A stretch of DNA of 64,000 nt from Candidatus Opimibacter skivensis (GCA_016721905.1 JADKHH010000003.1:248001-312000); one strand, 5' to 3'; numbered from the stretch's first letter, positions 18,141 through 27,529 are shown. Notes: a model not told the origin generated them from the sequence alone. Numbers and translations are program-made.

Positions 18141-20186
18141 TTAATCCAATGCAGCATTCCCATTGGTATCTCCTTTCTTGATGGCTATAAAGGCAGGCTC
18201 CCTCAGACCGTCAAGTATATCCTGTAAAGGAATCGTATAACTTGAAATGATCGGCGGATGCTGTGTTGGCGGACCAAAGTCTGTATCTGCAGGGACAAAA
18301 ATCCAACTCTGAAGATCTGGAAAATTGGGAGAGATCCCTAGTAGTAATCTGAGTAAAGTCACGATATCCAGTGAATTGATAGTACCCGACCCATTTGCAT
18401 CCGCTGCAATTTTAGAAAAAGGATTATCCATAGGGTCTACAAAGAGTATATGTTTTTGAATCCTGACCAGATCTATGGCGTTTACTCCGTTTGTAGGATT
18501 CCCTTCTTTAATAACTTTGAGTTGCCATCCTGGCTGAACCTGACTCAGCAGGACCTCAAGATTAAATGCACCGTTAGCATCTGTCGTATCCTGAAGGATA
18601 ACCGTGGATGCAGTATCTACCACTTGTACTACAGCATTCCCAATTCCTGAGTTTCCAGCCAGGAATTGGACTGATCCGCCCACCGATACAGGAATTTCAC
18701 CTTGAAAAGGTTTCTCGGCACCGGTAGCAAGCAAAGCAGCGTCAATAGCTTCCAGGGTAGCTTCGTTATTGATACCATCTACGTCGTATTGTACAGTTCC
18801 ATCAGGAGCGATGACGATAAACGTCGGAGTGCCTGACCAGGGTCCAAATGAGCCGTTTTTATATGGCTCTACTGCAGCAAGACTTCCTCCATGTTTACTG
18901 ATGGCGGGAAAAGTCTCATTGTAGGTAGTGTGAAAGGTTGTAACAACTGGATCGGTGTCTGAATTTTTATCGGTCATCAGGAAAAACTCAACGTCATGGT
19001 CCCCGGCACCCCATTCCTGATAGAATGGTTCCATGAGTGGGGCGATGGAATTACATGGTGGACAAGTGGTATAGAAGACTTCAAGCAATACAGTCTTACC
19101 CTGGTTCAGGTAGTCTGCATATAACTGGTGCAGTTGGCCATTGATATCTGTAACGGTAAAGTCGGGAGCAACTGAAGGTGGGGGAGGTTTGGTTGCTCCC
19201 GTTGCCGCGATGGCAGCGTCGATAGCAACAATAGTGGCCTGGTTATTAGCACCTTTTACATCATAGTTGACAAGACCAGTAGGCGAAATGACCACAAAGG
19301 TGGGAGCAGCAACCCAGGGCCCAAAAGTTCCATCCTTATAGGGTGCAACAGCTGCTATGCTACCTCCATCATTGCTGATGGCAGGAAATGTGTGATCATA
19401 ATCTTCCTGAAAGGTAAATAAGAGCGAGTTGTTATCAGTTATCTGATCTGTCATTTCAAAAAAGACGACATCACCGCTTCCTCCGCCCCATTCTTCATTT
19501 AAAGGCTGAAGTAATGGTGCAATTGAATTACAGGGGGTACATGTACTGTTAAAAATTTCAAGTACTACAGTCTTGCCCTGGTTGAGATAGTCAGCATAGA
19601 GATGATGACTCAATGCATTGATGTCTGTCACATTAAAATCAGGAGCATTCGGAACCTGTCCTGGTTTCAACGCACCAGTTGCAGCGATGGCATCATCCAG
19701 TGCGTTAATGGTAGCCTGGTTGCCAGCTCCGTCAACATCAAATTGGACCGTACCATCTGGTGCGATCACGATAAAAGTTGGAGTGCCAAACCACACGCCA
19801 AAATCTCCATTCTTATAGGGCTGGACAGCGGTCAGGCTTCCTCCCTGCATGCTGATGGCAGGAAAAGTCTCGTTGTATTGTTGAGCATATGCTTCAACCA
19901 GGGAATTGGTATCAAAACTCTTGTCAGTCATTTCAAAAAACTCAACATCATGCTGACCGGCACCCCATTCCTGGTAAAAGGGCTCCATGAGTGGCGCGAT
20001 GGAATTACAGGGTGGACAAGTCGTAAAGAAGATTTTGATCATCACGGTTTTACCATGAATAAGGTAATCATCGTACAAATGATGAACCTGGCCGTCAATG
20101 TCAGTGACTGTAAAATCCGGGGCAAGTTGAGCCCGGAGGGAAAGGGTTGAAAGCAGGATTCCAAAAACAAGTAAAGTGTTTCTCAT
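18141..20186 (-). CDS. Secreted protein with three tandem thioredoxin-like domains and a dockerin-like C-terminus
   Basis: A 681-residue protein. After a signal peptide (1-20) come three TlpA/redoxin-like domains of about 159 residues each. Active sites are Cys-Pro-Pro-Cys 57-60, Cys-Thr-Pro-Cys 216-219 and Cys-Pro-Pro-Cys 375-378. Each has the cis-Pro segment (GTPTF, AAPTF, GTPTF). Domains 1 and 3 are most alike. A beta-sandwich linker (about 498-560) is followed by a dockerin-like pair of calcium-loop helices (about 564-618: NGVNAIDLVRIQKHI and DANGSGTINSLDIV). The tail (FIAIKKGDTNGNA) recalls Saprospiraceae secreted proteins. No CHU_C or other T9SS signal is visible at the C-terminus. It probably acts on disulfides outside the cytoplasm; a role in feeding MsrA/MsrB is speculative. 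Confidence 0.85.
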   Translation of the reverse strand: MRNTLLVFGILLSTLSLRAQLAPDFTVTDIDGQVHHLYDDYLIHGKTVMIKIFFTTCPPCNSIAPLMEPFYQEWGAGQHDVEFFEMTDKSFDTNSLVEAYAQQYNETFPAISMQGGSLTAVQPYKNGDFGVWFGTPTFIVIAPDGTVQFDVDGAGNQATINALDDAIAATGALKPGQVPNAPDFNVTDINALSHHLYADYLNQGKTVVLEIFNSTCTPCNSIAPLLQPLNEEWGGGSGDVVFFEMTDQITDNNSLLFTFQEDYDHTFPAISNDGGSIAAVAPYKDGTFGPWVAAPTFVVISPTGLVNYDVKGANNQATIVAIDAAIAATGATKPPPPSVAPDFTVTDINGQLHQLYADYLNQGKTVLLEVFYTTCPPCNSIAPLMEPFYQEWGAGDHDVEFFLMTDKNSDTDPVVTTFHTTYNETFPAISKHGGSLAAVEPYKNGSFGPWSGTPTFIVIAPDGTVQYDVDGINNEATLEAIDAALLATGAEKPFQGEIPVSVGGSVQFLAGNSGIGNAVVQVVDTASTVILQDTTDANGAFNLEVLLSQVQPGWQLKVIKEGNPTNGVNAIDLVRIQKHILFVDPMDNPFSKIAADANGSGTINSLDIVTLLRLLLGISPNFPDLQSWIFVPADTDFGPPTQHPPIISSYTIPLQDILDGLREPAFIAIKKGDTNGNAALD

Positions 20187-20389
20187 GCCATGAGTGTTTT
20201 ATTGATGGATTGTAACAAGAGGCTACTAAAGCATACCATAGGTCAAAAGATCAGTACGGTCAGAAGTAAGCATTCCCTGAAAAGGGTAAGGTTGGTCACA
20301 TAAAGTTAAAACTTATTTGATATCAAATGGTTATGCCCTGATAAAATGGACACAGGCAGCGGCAGAGCCCATAAGGTTATCTTTACGCC

Positions 20390-21142
20390 ATGAAGGATCC
20401 GGTACACGGTATGGTAGAGGTCATTGATGTCGGGTTGATCCCATACAAGGAAGCCTGGGACCTCCAGACGTCACTTCATCAGCAACTGGTAGCCAATAAA
20501 AGAGCTGGCTACCCGGAGCCTCAACGCCATTATTTCCTTTTGTGTGAACACCCTCCGGTTTTTACCCTTGGAAAGAGTGGCTCAGAAGACCATCTGCGGA
20601 TAAATGAACAGGAGCGGGCGGATCATCAGATTGAATATTTTAAAATCAACAGGGGAGGGGATATCACCTTTCATGGACCAGGACAACTGGTCGGATATCC
20701 CATCCTAGACCTGGATTTGATCTTTACAGACGTCCATAAATATGTCCGAAGCCTGGAGGAAATAATCATAAGGGTATTAGAGCAATACGGAATCCTTGGA
20801 GTCAGAAGTGACAGATATACAGGAGTTTGGATCGACAGTGATCAGGCAAAGGATGAAGCAACTAAAATCTGTGCCATTGGAGTCCACCTAAGCAGATGGG
20901 TGACGATGCATGGCTTTGCTTTCAATATCAATACGAATTTGTCCTATTTTGACCATATCATCCCTTGTGGGATAGCGGACCCCAATAAAAGTGTATGTTC
21001 ACTGAGTAGTCTATTGGGGAAAAATGTAGATTTGCAGGAGATTAAGAGGCAGGTAATTACTGAATTCAGTAAGGTATTTGGCCTGGACACAAGGACGATT
21101 CCTCTCGGTAGTTTAAATCAATTCACACTTCAAAATCTGTAA
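20390..21142 (+). CDS. lipB: Octanoyl-(acyl carrier protein):protein N-octanoyltransferase LipB
   Basis: Transfers octanoate from ACP to lipoyl domains, the first step of endogenous lipoate synthesis. The signature 'RGGDITFHGPGQLVGYP' is at residues 88-104. The thioester-forming Cys is Cys193 (IIPCGI) and the general acid/base Lys is Lys159 (ATKICAIGV). The 250-residue length is normal. It begins a plus-strand run of four tightly spaced genes (gap of 2 nt to the next). lipA is not in the window. Confidence 0.95.
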   Translation: MKDPVHGMVEVIDVGLIPYKEAWDLQTSLHQQLVANKRAGYPEPQRHYFLLCEHPPVFTLGKSGSEDHLRINEQERADHQIEYFKINRGGDITFHGPGQLVGYPILDLDLIFTDVHKYVRSLEEIIIRVLEQYGILGVRSDRYTGVWIDSDQAKDEATKICAIGVHLSRWVTMHGFAFNINTNLSYFDHIIPCGIADPNKSVCSLSSLLGKNVDLQEIKRQVITEFSKVFGLDTRTIPLGSLNQFTLQNL

Positions 21143-21144
21143 AG

Positions 21145-21735
21145 ATGAAGACCATTAGTTTCTTTTTTATCCTCAGTGCGGTGCTCTTCACATCTGCTGT
21201 ATCTGGCCAGGCGGTGGTCAATCCCGCTATTAAGAATACGCTTGATGCTTTTATAGATTACTCCAACAAGCAAGATTGGGATAAGGCCTTTGACATGTTA
21301 TATCCCAAATTATTCACCAAAGTGTCTAAGCAGGAGTTGGTCGATCTCATGGGAGGACAGGGATCAGAAGGTTTAAACCTACAAATGAAAAATACGCGTA
21401 TCACCTCCACCTCAGTTCCAGTCGAAGAAGGAAATGAGACATTTGTGCGGGTTGAATACGAGTCTGATATGGAAGTAAATATCGTCGCAGGCGGAGACTA
21501 TGATGCACCTAAAGCCATTCAGGCAATGGATGAACAGTTTAAAGCCACCTATGGTAAGAACAACGTGAAGTGGAATGAAGGGACTAAACAGTATCAAATT
21601 AAGGCTAATAAAGCAATGATGTTCATCAACACAGGCTCCGATGTGTGGAAACTCGTGGAGATCAATATGGAGCAGCCGCAGCTAATGGAGTCACTTTTCT
21701 CGCCTTCTATAATGGATGCCTTAGTGCGATTCTGA
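21145..21735 (+). CDS. Exported protein of unknown function
   Basis: A 196-residue protein with a signal peptide ending near Ser-Gly-Gln (1-22). The mature part begins with helices (VVNPAIKNTLDAFIDYSNKQDWDKAFDMLYPKLFTKVSK) that recall the helical start of NTF2-like or lumazine-binding-like proteins, followed by beta strands (NETFVRVEYES, YQIKANKAMMFI, WKLVEINM). An NTF2-like fold is my guess only. It starts 2 nt after lipB and is probably co-transcribed, but no functional link is evident. Confidence 0.65.
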   Translation: MKTISFFFILSAVLFTSAVSGQAVVNPAIKNTLDAFIDYSNKQDWDKAFDMLYPKLFTKVSKQELVDLMGGQGSEGLNLQMKNTRITSTSVPVEEGNETFVRVEYESDMEVNIVAGGDYDAPKAIQAMDEQFKATYGKNNVKWNEGTKQYQIKANKAMMFINTGSDVWKLVEINMEQPQLMESLFSPSIMDALVRF

Positions 21736-21769
21736 TAAGCCTAATTTTTTTTCAGTAGGAAATACAGCA

Positions 21770-22315
21770 ATGAACAAACCAGATCCACGGCCGGTCAACT
21801 ATAGCCGGACGATGATGACTGAATTGGTGATGCCCAATGACACCAATCCATTGGGTCACCTGATGGGTGGTAATCTGATGAGATGGATGGATATAGCCGG
21901 CGGCATCTGCGCGGCCAGACATTGTGGAGCGCACGCAGTGACTGCATCTGTCGATAATGTATCCTTTGCCAAGCCGATCCACCTGGGCGACGTCATCACC
22001 ATTAAAGCTTCTGTCACAAGGGCCTTTAATACCTCCGTTGAGATATATCTTGAAGTGTTTACTACCTCTTCATTCGGGGCAGACCTGGAAAAATCAAACC
22101 ATGCCTATATGACCTTCGTTGCCCTGGATTCCAGGACCTCAAGGCCAAAGGAAGTGCCGCAGGTAATTCCCGAGTCCGACGAAGAGCACACGCTCTTCAA
22201 AGGAGCGGCACGTCGCAGGGAAGTAAGACTGGTGTTAGCCGGACGTCTCAAGCCGGAAGATGCGCATGGTCTTAAAGCCCTGTTTGCTGAATTAGAAGCA
22301 GACACGGAGAAGTAG
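21770..22315 (+). CDS. Acyl-CoA thioesterase, hotdog fold (YciA/BFIT type)
   Basis: A 181-residue hotdog-fold thioester hydrolase of the acyl-CoA thioesterase family. The N-terminal block 'PNDTNPLGHLMGGNLMRWMD' carries the conserved Asn-x-x-Gly-x-x-x-Gly-Gly segment around the catalytic Asp/Asn and the hotdog helix. 'ASVDNVSFAKPIHLGDVI' forms the CoA-facing strand pair. The C-terminal 30 residues are basic and probably helical. It likely cleaves acyl-CoAs in the cytoplasm. It lies between an exported protein and a methyltransferase-like gene on the same strand. Confidence 0.87.
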   Translation: MNKPDPRPVNYSRTMMTELVMPNDTNPLGHLMGGNLMRWMDIAGGICAARHCGAHAVTASVDNVSFAKPIHLGDVITIKASVTRAFNTSVEIYLEVFTTSSFGADLEKSNHAYMTFVALDSRTSRPKEVPQVIPESDEEHTLFKGAARRREVRLVLAGRLKPEDAHGLKALFAELEADTEK

Positions 22316-22318
22316 GAT

Positions 22319-23134
22319 ATGGTGTCTCAAAAATTTAAATCCCTCCTTAAATCCATTCTGTCAAGGTACCAGACATTACATCTGGAATATCCGGTGGACA
22401 TGAAACCCAGATATGGATTCGGTAAACCCGTGCATCAGGGATTAAATGCAATTATAGAAGTTGACAGGAATGTTTATAAAAGTTGGCTTCAAGCAGCCTT
22501 AGATTTCCGTGAACAGTTTGTCCAATGGCCGGTATATGATCCACAGCATCATTCTATCCAACCTTCCTGGAACAATGGTTTCCTGCCAGGGCTTGATATG
22601 GTCATGCTGTATTCTCTCATTGCATCTGGCAAACCATCGACCTACGTTGAGATTGGTTCCGGCAATTCCACCAAAGTAGTCGCAAGAGCTAAGAAGGATC
22701 ATCAACTTCCACTACAGATTATTTCTATGGACCCGGCACCCAGAGCTGAAATTGATCAGCTAGCCGATACCATTGTCAGGCAGCCATTTGAAAATGCTGA
22801 CCTGGGATTATTTACCTCTTTGAAAAGCGGAGATGTTGTTTTTGTAGACAACTCACATCGGATTTTTCCTAATTCAGATGCTACTGTTTTCTTCATGGAT
22901 GTGCTGCCGATCCTGGCTCCAGGCGTGATTGTACATGTCCATGATGTATACCTTCCATTTGATTATCCGCAGGAAGTTTGTGACCGGTATTACTCCGAAC
23001 AGTATGCGTTGGCTGCATTTGTGTTGGCTAATCCTGCTAAATACAGGACGATCATGCCTAACTTTTTTGTGTCAGAGGATCAGGAATTAACTAAAGATTC
23101 TTACCCCCTTATGGGAGCATGCTTCTATGCCTGA
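22319..23134 (+). CDS. Class I SAM-dependent methyltransferase-like protein
   Basis: A 271-residue protein with a Rossmann-type methyltransferase core. Motif I is 'YVEIGSGNSTKVVARA' (about residues 107-122), the acidic residue after strand 2 is in 'ISMDPAPRAE', and a later block 'GDVVFVDNSHRIFPNSDATVFFMDVLPIL' with 'GVIVHVHDVYLPFD' matches the Methyltransf_24 group. Such proteins are often linked to polysaccharide or secondary metabolite modification; the substrate here is unknown. It starts 3 nt after the thioesterase gene. Confidence 0.75.
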   Translation: MVSQKFKSLLKSILSRYQTLHLEYPVDMKPRYGFGKPVHQGLNAIIEVDRNVYKSWLQAALDFREQFVQWPVYDPQHHSIQPSWNNGFLPGLDMVMLYSLIASGKPSTYVEIGSGNSTKVVARAKKDHQLPLQIISMDPAPRAEIDQLADTIVRQPFENADLGLFTSLKSGDVVFVDNSHRIFPNSDATVFFMDVLPILAPGVIVHVHDVYLPFDYPQEVCDRYYSEQYALAAFVLANPAKYRTIMPNFFVSEDQELTKDSYPLMGACFYA

Positions 23135-23187
23135 GGTAGAAAGACACGGAGCTTCGTACTGGATTCAGATAGGAGATTAATCCTGTA

Positions 23188-25872
23188 TTACCTCAGCAGC
23201 ATGACATCGCCTTTCCTGACTTCCGACCGCCCATCAGGGTAGCGAAGCGTTGCTGTGTATACATACGTATCAGGAATGGCTGGCTCATTCTTCCACATAC
23301 CATCCCATCCAGCCAGATCACCATCCGGTGCATCGTAGACTAACTGGCCCCAGCGATTGAAGATCAGGAATTTCTCAATGACGATGTTCCCGGTGATGAT
23401 GATCCTGAAGTTATCATTCAGCTCATCATTGTTGTCAGGCGTGAACGCATTGGGGATCATAAAACTTGGTGGTATCGTCGTAAAGGAAAGGGTATCTTTT
23501 TGCTCACAACCCACACTGTTGATAAAAGTCGCCTCGACGAAGATGATTTCCTCATTAGCATTAAAAACGATAGATGTGCCACTTCCTGGTACAGATTGGC
23601 CATTTACAGTCCATGTGACAGGTGTAGGATCAGGAGTTGCAAATAGTGTAACTGTAACTTCGGAGCCTTGTATTGTGCTATCAGTCATTGGCACTCGGAA
23701 AAGATTTGATTCATCCCCACCATAAATGGACATGGAAACCAGCCCGGAAACCTTGCAGATGTCAGGATCCGGTGATTCAGCAAAGAACTGGAGCTTGCCG
23801 GCCGAATTAACGGTAACAGTTGGTGTTGCACATTGTGTACAACTCAAATCAAGGTCGCCGCTTGCCACTGACCATTCAACATTTGTGAGAGTCGGGTCAC
23901 CGGTATTTACAACCACTGTACCGCCAATGCATGTGAAAAACTGTGTACTGTTCAACTGAGGATTTGAGCCAGGTACCATCTCGAATACACCTTGTGCGAT
24001 ACAAAAATCGGGGTTCGTCGTATTAGCTGTTAATCCAACAAGTACCGTATCAGTTCCTGTAACAGTTACGGAGGGATCTGGACAATTGGTGCAACTCAAT
24101 GTACCATTGCCCTCGATGATACTCCATGTAAAGCCTGACAATCCCGCTGGATTTGTGATCGTCAAAGGCACGATGTCTCCCTCGCACACAACGTTATCAC
24201 CGGAGATATTAATCTCCTGTATCTGAGTACCCGGGATGAGCAGAATGGAGCCTTGTGCACCACAGAAATTTTCGTTTGTCGTATTAGCGGTCAGCAATAT
24301 GTTGACGGAACCAGCACCATTGATGGTCACCACGGGATCAGGACAGCTGGTGCAACTCAATGATCCATTGCCGGAAATGACACTCCAGTTGAAATTGGAT
24401 AGTCCAGCTGGATCGGTAACCGAAAGCGGAACCATGTCCCCAATGCAGATCACTTCAGGAGCAGTTATACCTATCAGTTGGAAAGGAGGTATTTGGATCG
24501 GGAGAACAGCGCCTACCGGGCATTCCAGGATTTTGCCTGAAAACTGATAAATCACCGTAGTTCCAGGAGTCCCTATTACGGTGACTGTTGGGTTGAGACA
24601 CATCGCACAGCTTAATCCATCCTCTGGAGTCCATTCAGGCTCAGTGATCTGGTCAGAGAGCACGGAGACTGTAAACATTTCCCCCGGGCATAAAATGGTG
24701 TCCGTAACAGAAAGTGGGATTGCCGGCGGAACTACATTGATCAGGATAGAATCTTTGGAAATGCATGCATTGTTGGAGTTGGTACGGATATACAGGGTTG
24801 TATCCTGTAAAGTCAATGCAGCGTTCAATAAATCCAATGGCGATTCAAAAGTGCCGTTATCCGGAGCCCAATTAAAGATCATATCCGGAAAATCAAGTGA
24901 ATCGTATGCAGGTGAAAAAAGTGCTACCACCTCGCCAGCGCAATAATAGGCTTTAAAGGGAGCAATATCTATATGCAAATCACCAGGCAGGGAATCAACT
25001 TTCACGACTACTGTATCGGCTGCAATGCATACACCAAAGTCAGACTGAAGGATATATGTTGTAGTGACTGTTGGTGTTGCAGTTGGGGTAAGTATGGAAG
25101 GGTCACTCAAGGTAGTATCCGAAGGGATCCATTCAAAAGTAGTTGCGAGACCTTCAAGCCTGCCATCTAACCGTGTTCCTGCTACATCAAGGCAGATAAA
25201 AATAGTATCCGGCCCCAGGATATCTGCTATAGCAAGATCCAGGTACACACTGTCTTTAGCACCGCAGGTGTCGGTACCCACTGTGGCAAAATACCAGCCT
25301 GAAAGAAAAGGCCTTACCGTCACTTCTGAGCCGGTAGAATTGTCGAATGAAAAAGTCGGGGACCAATGAATTTCAGCGGTGGAGGAAGCAGTCAGTTGTA
25401 GCGGGGCATAACGGCACCACTGGATTGTATCTGCTGAGGTCAGTATTTCAACATCATAGCTGTCAGTGATACCTGTTTCAACATTGACTACGCCTGATTC
25501 CAGACCGGCCAGGTATGCTATTTCCCATGAGAGGGTTTCAAATCCTTCAGGAAAACCATCGTTGATGACAGTGATGGGGATGACAACGGCTGTATCCGCG
25601 GGTAACATCTGGAGTGGGAATGTGCCATCCGGGAAAGTGTAGTCTATCCCAATCTGGGCAGCCCCAATATCACTAATAAAGATGTCTGTTGTTTCAGTGT
25701 TGGCTATACCTCGCTCTATAATCAGCGCATAAGGCCCGCCGCAGCTTTCTGACAGTATGCCTGCGTTGGCTGGTGTGCTCAGCGATGCTTCCAGGAAAAC
25801 CTGAGCCTGCAGGCCGGTTGCTCCCAGAAGGAACATTAAAGTGAATATGCTTAAAAATGAGTGTTTTGCCAT
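23188..25872 (-). CDS. T9SS type B (CHU_C) secreted protein with Calx-beta and Ig-like repeats
   Basis: About 894 residues from the ATG at 25872 (signal peptide MAKHSFLSIFTLMFLLGATGLQAQ); an in-frame ATG at 25884 adds four residues. In the longer numbering, a Calx-beta-like region lies at about 45-150 (acidic 'NDGFPEGFETL'). It is followed by Ig/PKD-like modules, including at least three tandem units of about 82-90 residues (475-720). Each unit has a Trp-Ser strand and a Cys-x-x-Cys pair (LSCTSCPDP, LSCTNCPDP, LSCTQCATP). The C-terminal 89 residues are the gliding-motility-associated CHU_C domain (PNAFTPDNNDELND, NRWGQLVYDA, YVYTATLRYPDGR). It is presumably exported by the type IX system and bound at the surface; adhesion is likely but not shown. 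Confidence 0.88.
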   Translation of the reverse strand: MAKHSFLSIFTLMFLLGATGLQAQVFLEASLSTPANAGILSESCGGPYALIIERGIANTETTDIFISDIGAAQIGIDYTFPDGTFPLQMLPADTAVVIPITVINDGFPEGFETLSWEIAYLAGLESGVVNVETGITDSYDVEILTSADTIQWCRYAPLQLTASSTAEIHWSPTFSFDNSTGSEVTVRPFLSGWYFATVGTDTCGAKDSVYLDLAIADILGPDTIFICLDVAGTRLDGRLEGLATTFEWIPSDTTLSDPSILTPTATPTVTTTYILQSDFGVCIAADTVVVKVDSLPGDLHIDIAPFKAYYCAGEVVALFSPAYDSLDFPDMIFNWAPDNGTFESPLDLLNAALTLQDTTLYIRTNSNNACISKDSILINVVPPAIPLSVTDTILCPGEMFTVSVLSDQITEPEWTPEDGLSCAMCLNPTVTVIGTPGTTVIYQFSGKILECPVGAVLPIQIPPFQLIGITAPEVICIGDMVPLSVTDPAGLSNFNWSVISGNGSLSCTSCPDPVVTINGAGSVNILLTANTTNENFCGAQGSILLIPGTQIQEINISGDNVVCEGDIVPLTITNPAGLSGFTWSIIEGNGTLSCTNCPDPSVTVTGTDTVLVGLTANTTNPDFCIAQGVFEMVPGSNPQLNSTQFFTCIGGTVVVNTGDPTLTNVEWSVASGDLDLSCTQCATPTVTVNSAGKLQFFAESPDPDICKVSGLVSMSIYGGDESNLFRVPMTDSTIQGSEVTVTLFATPDPTPVTWTVNGQSVPGSGTSIVFNANEEIIFVEATFINSVGCEQKDTLSFTTIPPSFMIPNAFTPDNNDELNDNFRIIITGNIVIEKFLIFNRWGQLVYDAPDGDLAGWDGMWKNEPAIPDTYVYTATLRYPDGRSEVRKGDVMLLR

Positions 25873-25945
25873 TGTGTAAACCATCTGATAGAACCTTTTC
25901 TAGGGGTGGTAAAAATAATCTTTTTTGGATACCTCTCAGGCCTGA

Positions 25946-26338
25946 TTAGTCAGTTTGACAGCCAGCCAACATCTTTTTTATATCCGTTACTATAACGGTT
26001 TGTGGATTGGCAGCATATTTCGACCCCAGGAAATTCACAAGATTTGTCATTTCCACCTCATTTAATTTAAGATTGGCTGGCATTTTCTGGCCAGTCAACT
26101 TGTTTACCGGTAATCCATTATGGATCAGGCAAACAAGCTTTGCAGGGTCTGAAAGTGTAAGTCTTGAGGAATCAAGATGTGGTATAAGCTTACCTAATCC
26201 GCTCCCATCCTCCATATGGCAGTTTTCACAATGGTACTTGTACAGCACTTCTCCCTGGCTATAAGGTTCCGGCTGACATCCCCCAATGAAAAGAAGCAGG
26301 AAAATGGTAAGCAAAGGATAGGGTAGGGTAAAGAGCAT
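25946..26338 (-). CDS. Small c-type cytochrome lipoprotein
   Basis: A 130-residue monohaem cytochrome c. The leader ends in a lipobox (Ile-Gly-Gly-Cys21). The haem site is Cys37-Glu-Asn-Cys40-His41, and the likely axial Met lies in 'GQKMPANLKL' near residue 86. The order CxxCH, 'DGSGLGKLIPHLDSSRL', 'KMPA' and 'LVNFLGSKY' is that of class I cytochromes found next to SCO proteins in Bacteroidota. It lies 72 nt after the SCO gene on the same strand and probably donates electrons in a respiratory or copper-assembly context. Confidence 0.88.
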   Translation of the reverse strand: MLFTLPYPLLTIFLLLFIGGCQPEPYSQGEVLYKYHCENCHMEDGSGLGKLIPHLDSSRLTLSDPAKLVCLIHNGLPVNKLTGQKMPANLKLNEVEMTNLVNFLGSKYAANPQTVIVTDIKKMLAGCQTD

Positions 26339-26410
26339 TAATGCCTTGGTTTTTAAATTGTTGGGGGTAACTAATGAAAGGATTACCTAATAAGATAAAG
26401 AATAGACAAA

Positions 26411-27034
26411 CTATTGGTATTCATCCTTTAGCAGCTTATCAACAGTTTCAAAAAAAGCAGTTACGGATTCCGGATCTGTGCCTTCACAAAATCCCCTGAC
26501 CCGTCTGGCTTTATCTACAAGGATAATGCGGCCACTATGGTCAAACCCTGCGGGCGCAAGCGGATCCTCGATCACACTGACAAAGTATCGATCCGCGAGG
26601 TAGAAAATAGAGTCCTTTTCGCCGGTGACAAATTTCCATTTATCAGTATCCACACCCAGGTTATGGGCATATCTGTTTAGTACAGCAACACTGTCATGCC
26701 GTTGATCAATCGTGTGCGAGATCATGACTACCCGGTCATCATCTTTGTATCTGTCATATAGGCGCAGCATTTGTTTTTTGACCTTGGGACAAATACTTGG
26801 ACAGGAGGTGAAAAAGAAGTCCGCCAGGATGATTTTGTTGTTCAATGTGCTGATCCGGTAAGTCTGGCTGTCCTGGTCAGTAAGAGTTATGTCAGGAACG
26901 GTGTGATATACGGTATCAGCGCCCTTGATCTCAACGTTACCAAGGTACGGCAGCCTTTGTGGCTCATTGCCACATCCTGTCAATAACAGGAAACTGATCA
27001 ATGCCAGCCCTGCAAACCTGAGGATATTAGTCAT
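26411..27034 (-). CDS. SCO1/SenC family copper chaperone lipoprotein
   Basis: A 207-residue membrane-anchored thioredoxin-fold protein that delivers copper to, or reduces, the CuA site of cytochrome c oxidase. The lipobox ends at Cys21 (LLTGC). The copper-binding motif is Cys78-Pro-Ser-Ile-Cys82-Pro, and the distal His is His166 in 'FDHSG'. Upstream by 10 nt is a lipoprotein gene and downstream a cytochrome c gene, all on the same strand. No oxidase subunit gene is in the window, so the target is elsewhere. Confidence 0.93.
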   Translation of the reverse strand: MTNILRFAGLALISFLLLTGCGNEPQRLPYLGNVEIKGADTVYHTVPDITLTDQDSQTYRISTLNNKIILADFFFTSCPSICPKVKKQMLRLYDRYKDDDRVVMISHTIDQRHDSVAVLNRYAHNLGVDTDKWKFVTGEKDSIFYLADRYFVSVIEDPLAPAGFDHSGRIILVDKARRVRGFCEGTDPESVTAFFETVDKLLKDEYQ

Positions 27035-27044
27035 GGGGATAGAA

Positions 27045-27503
27045 TTATTTTGCTTTATAAGCCGCTAGCCAGGTCTGAGCTTTTTCAATGCTTCCCAGCA
27101 TGTCTTGTTTGATCTTATTGATGGTCTCAAGTTGAGACTCATAAAAGGACTTCATTTGATCTTCCTTTATGGTAGGTTTCGTGTCGCTGTATGCTTTCAT
27201 CCAGTCCCACATACCCTGTTCAGCCAGTTTCAATGAACCCATCAGTTCCTCCAGGCCATCCGGAGATACCATTTTGCCATCCGGATTTTCCTTGATGGTA
27301 GCTTTGATGGCGCGTAACTCAGCAGTGAGTTTAGTGATGTCTGCCATTTTAGGCATGACCTCGTCATGAATGGCCATCACTTGATCCTCAAGTGCTTTGA
27401 GGTCGTTTGCGGAACCTTCAGATGATGTGTTTCCGGCATCCGTGGAGGGTTTGCAGGACAATAAAAGAAGAGATGCGAAAAGTATGCTTGATAGAACTCT
27501 CAT
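27045..27503 (-). CDS. Lipoprotein of unknown function, helical
   Basis: A 152-residue protein whose lipobox ends at Cys17 (LLLSC), followed by a Ser/Gly linker and then long amphipathic helices (for example KALEDQVMAIHDEVMPKM and SQLETINKIKQDMLGSIEKA) with coiled-coil character. Similar helical lipoproteins accompany SCO and cytochrome c genes in other Bacteroidota, from general recollection. It heads the SCO-cytochrome cluster; a structural or haem/copper-related role is possible but not supported by motifs. Confidence 0.75.
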   Translation of the reverse strand: MRVLSSILFASLLLLSCKPSTDAGNTSSEGSANDLKALEDQVMAIHDEVMPKMADITKLTAELRAIKATIKENPDGKMVSPDGLEELMGSLKLAEQGMWDWMKAYSDTKPTIKEDQMKSFYESQLETINKIKQDMLGSIEKAQTWLAAYKAK

Positions 27504-27529
27504 GTATATGTTTTGTTTAAAATCCGATG

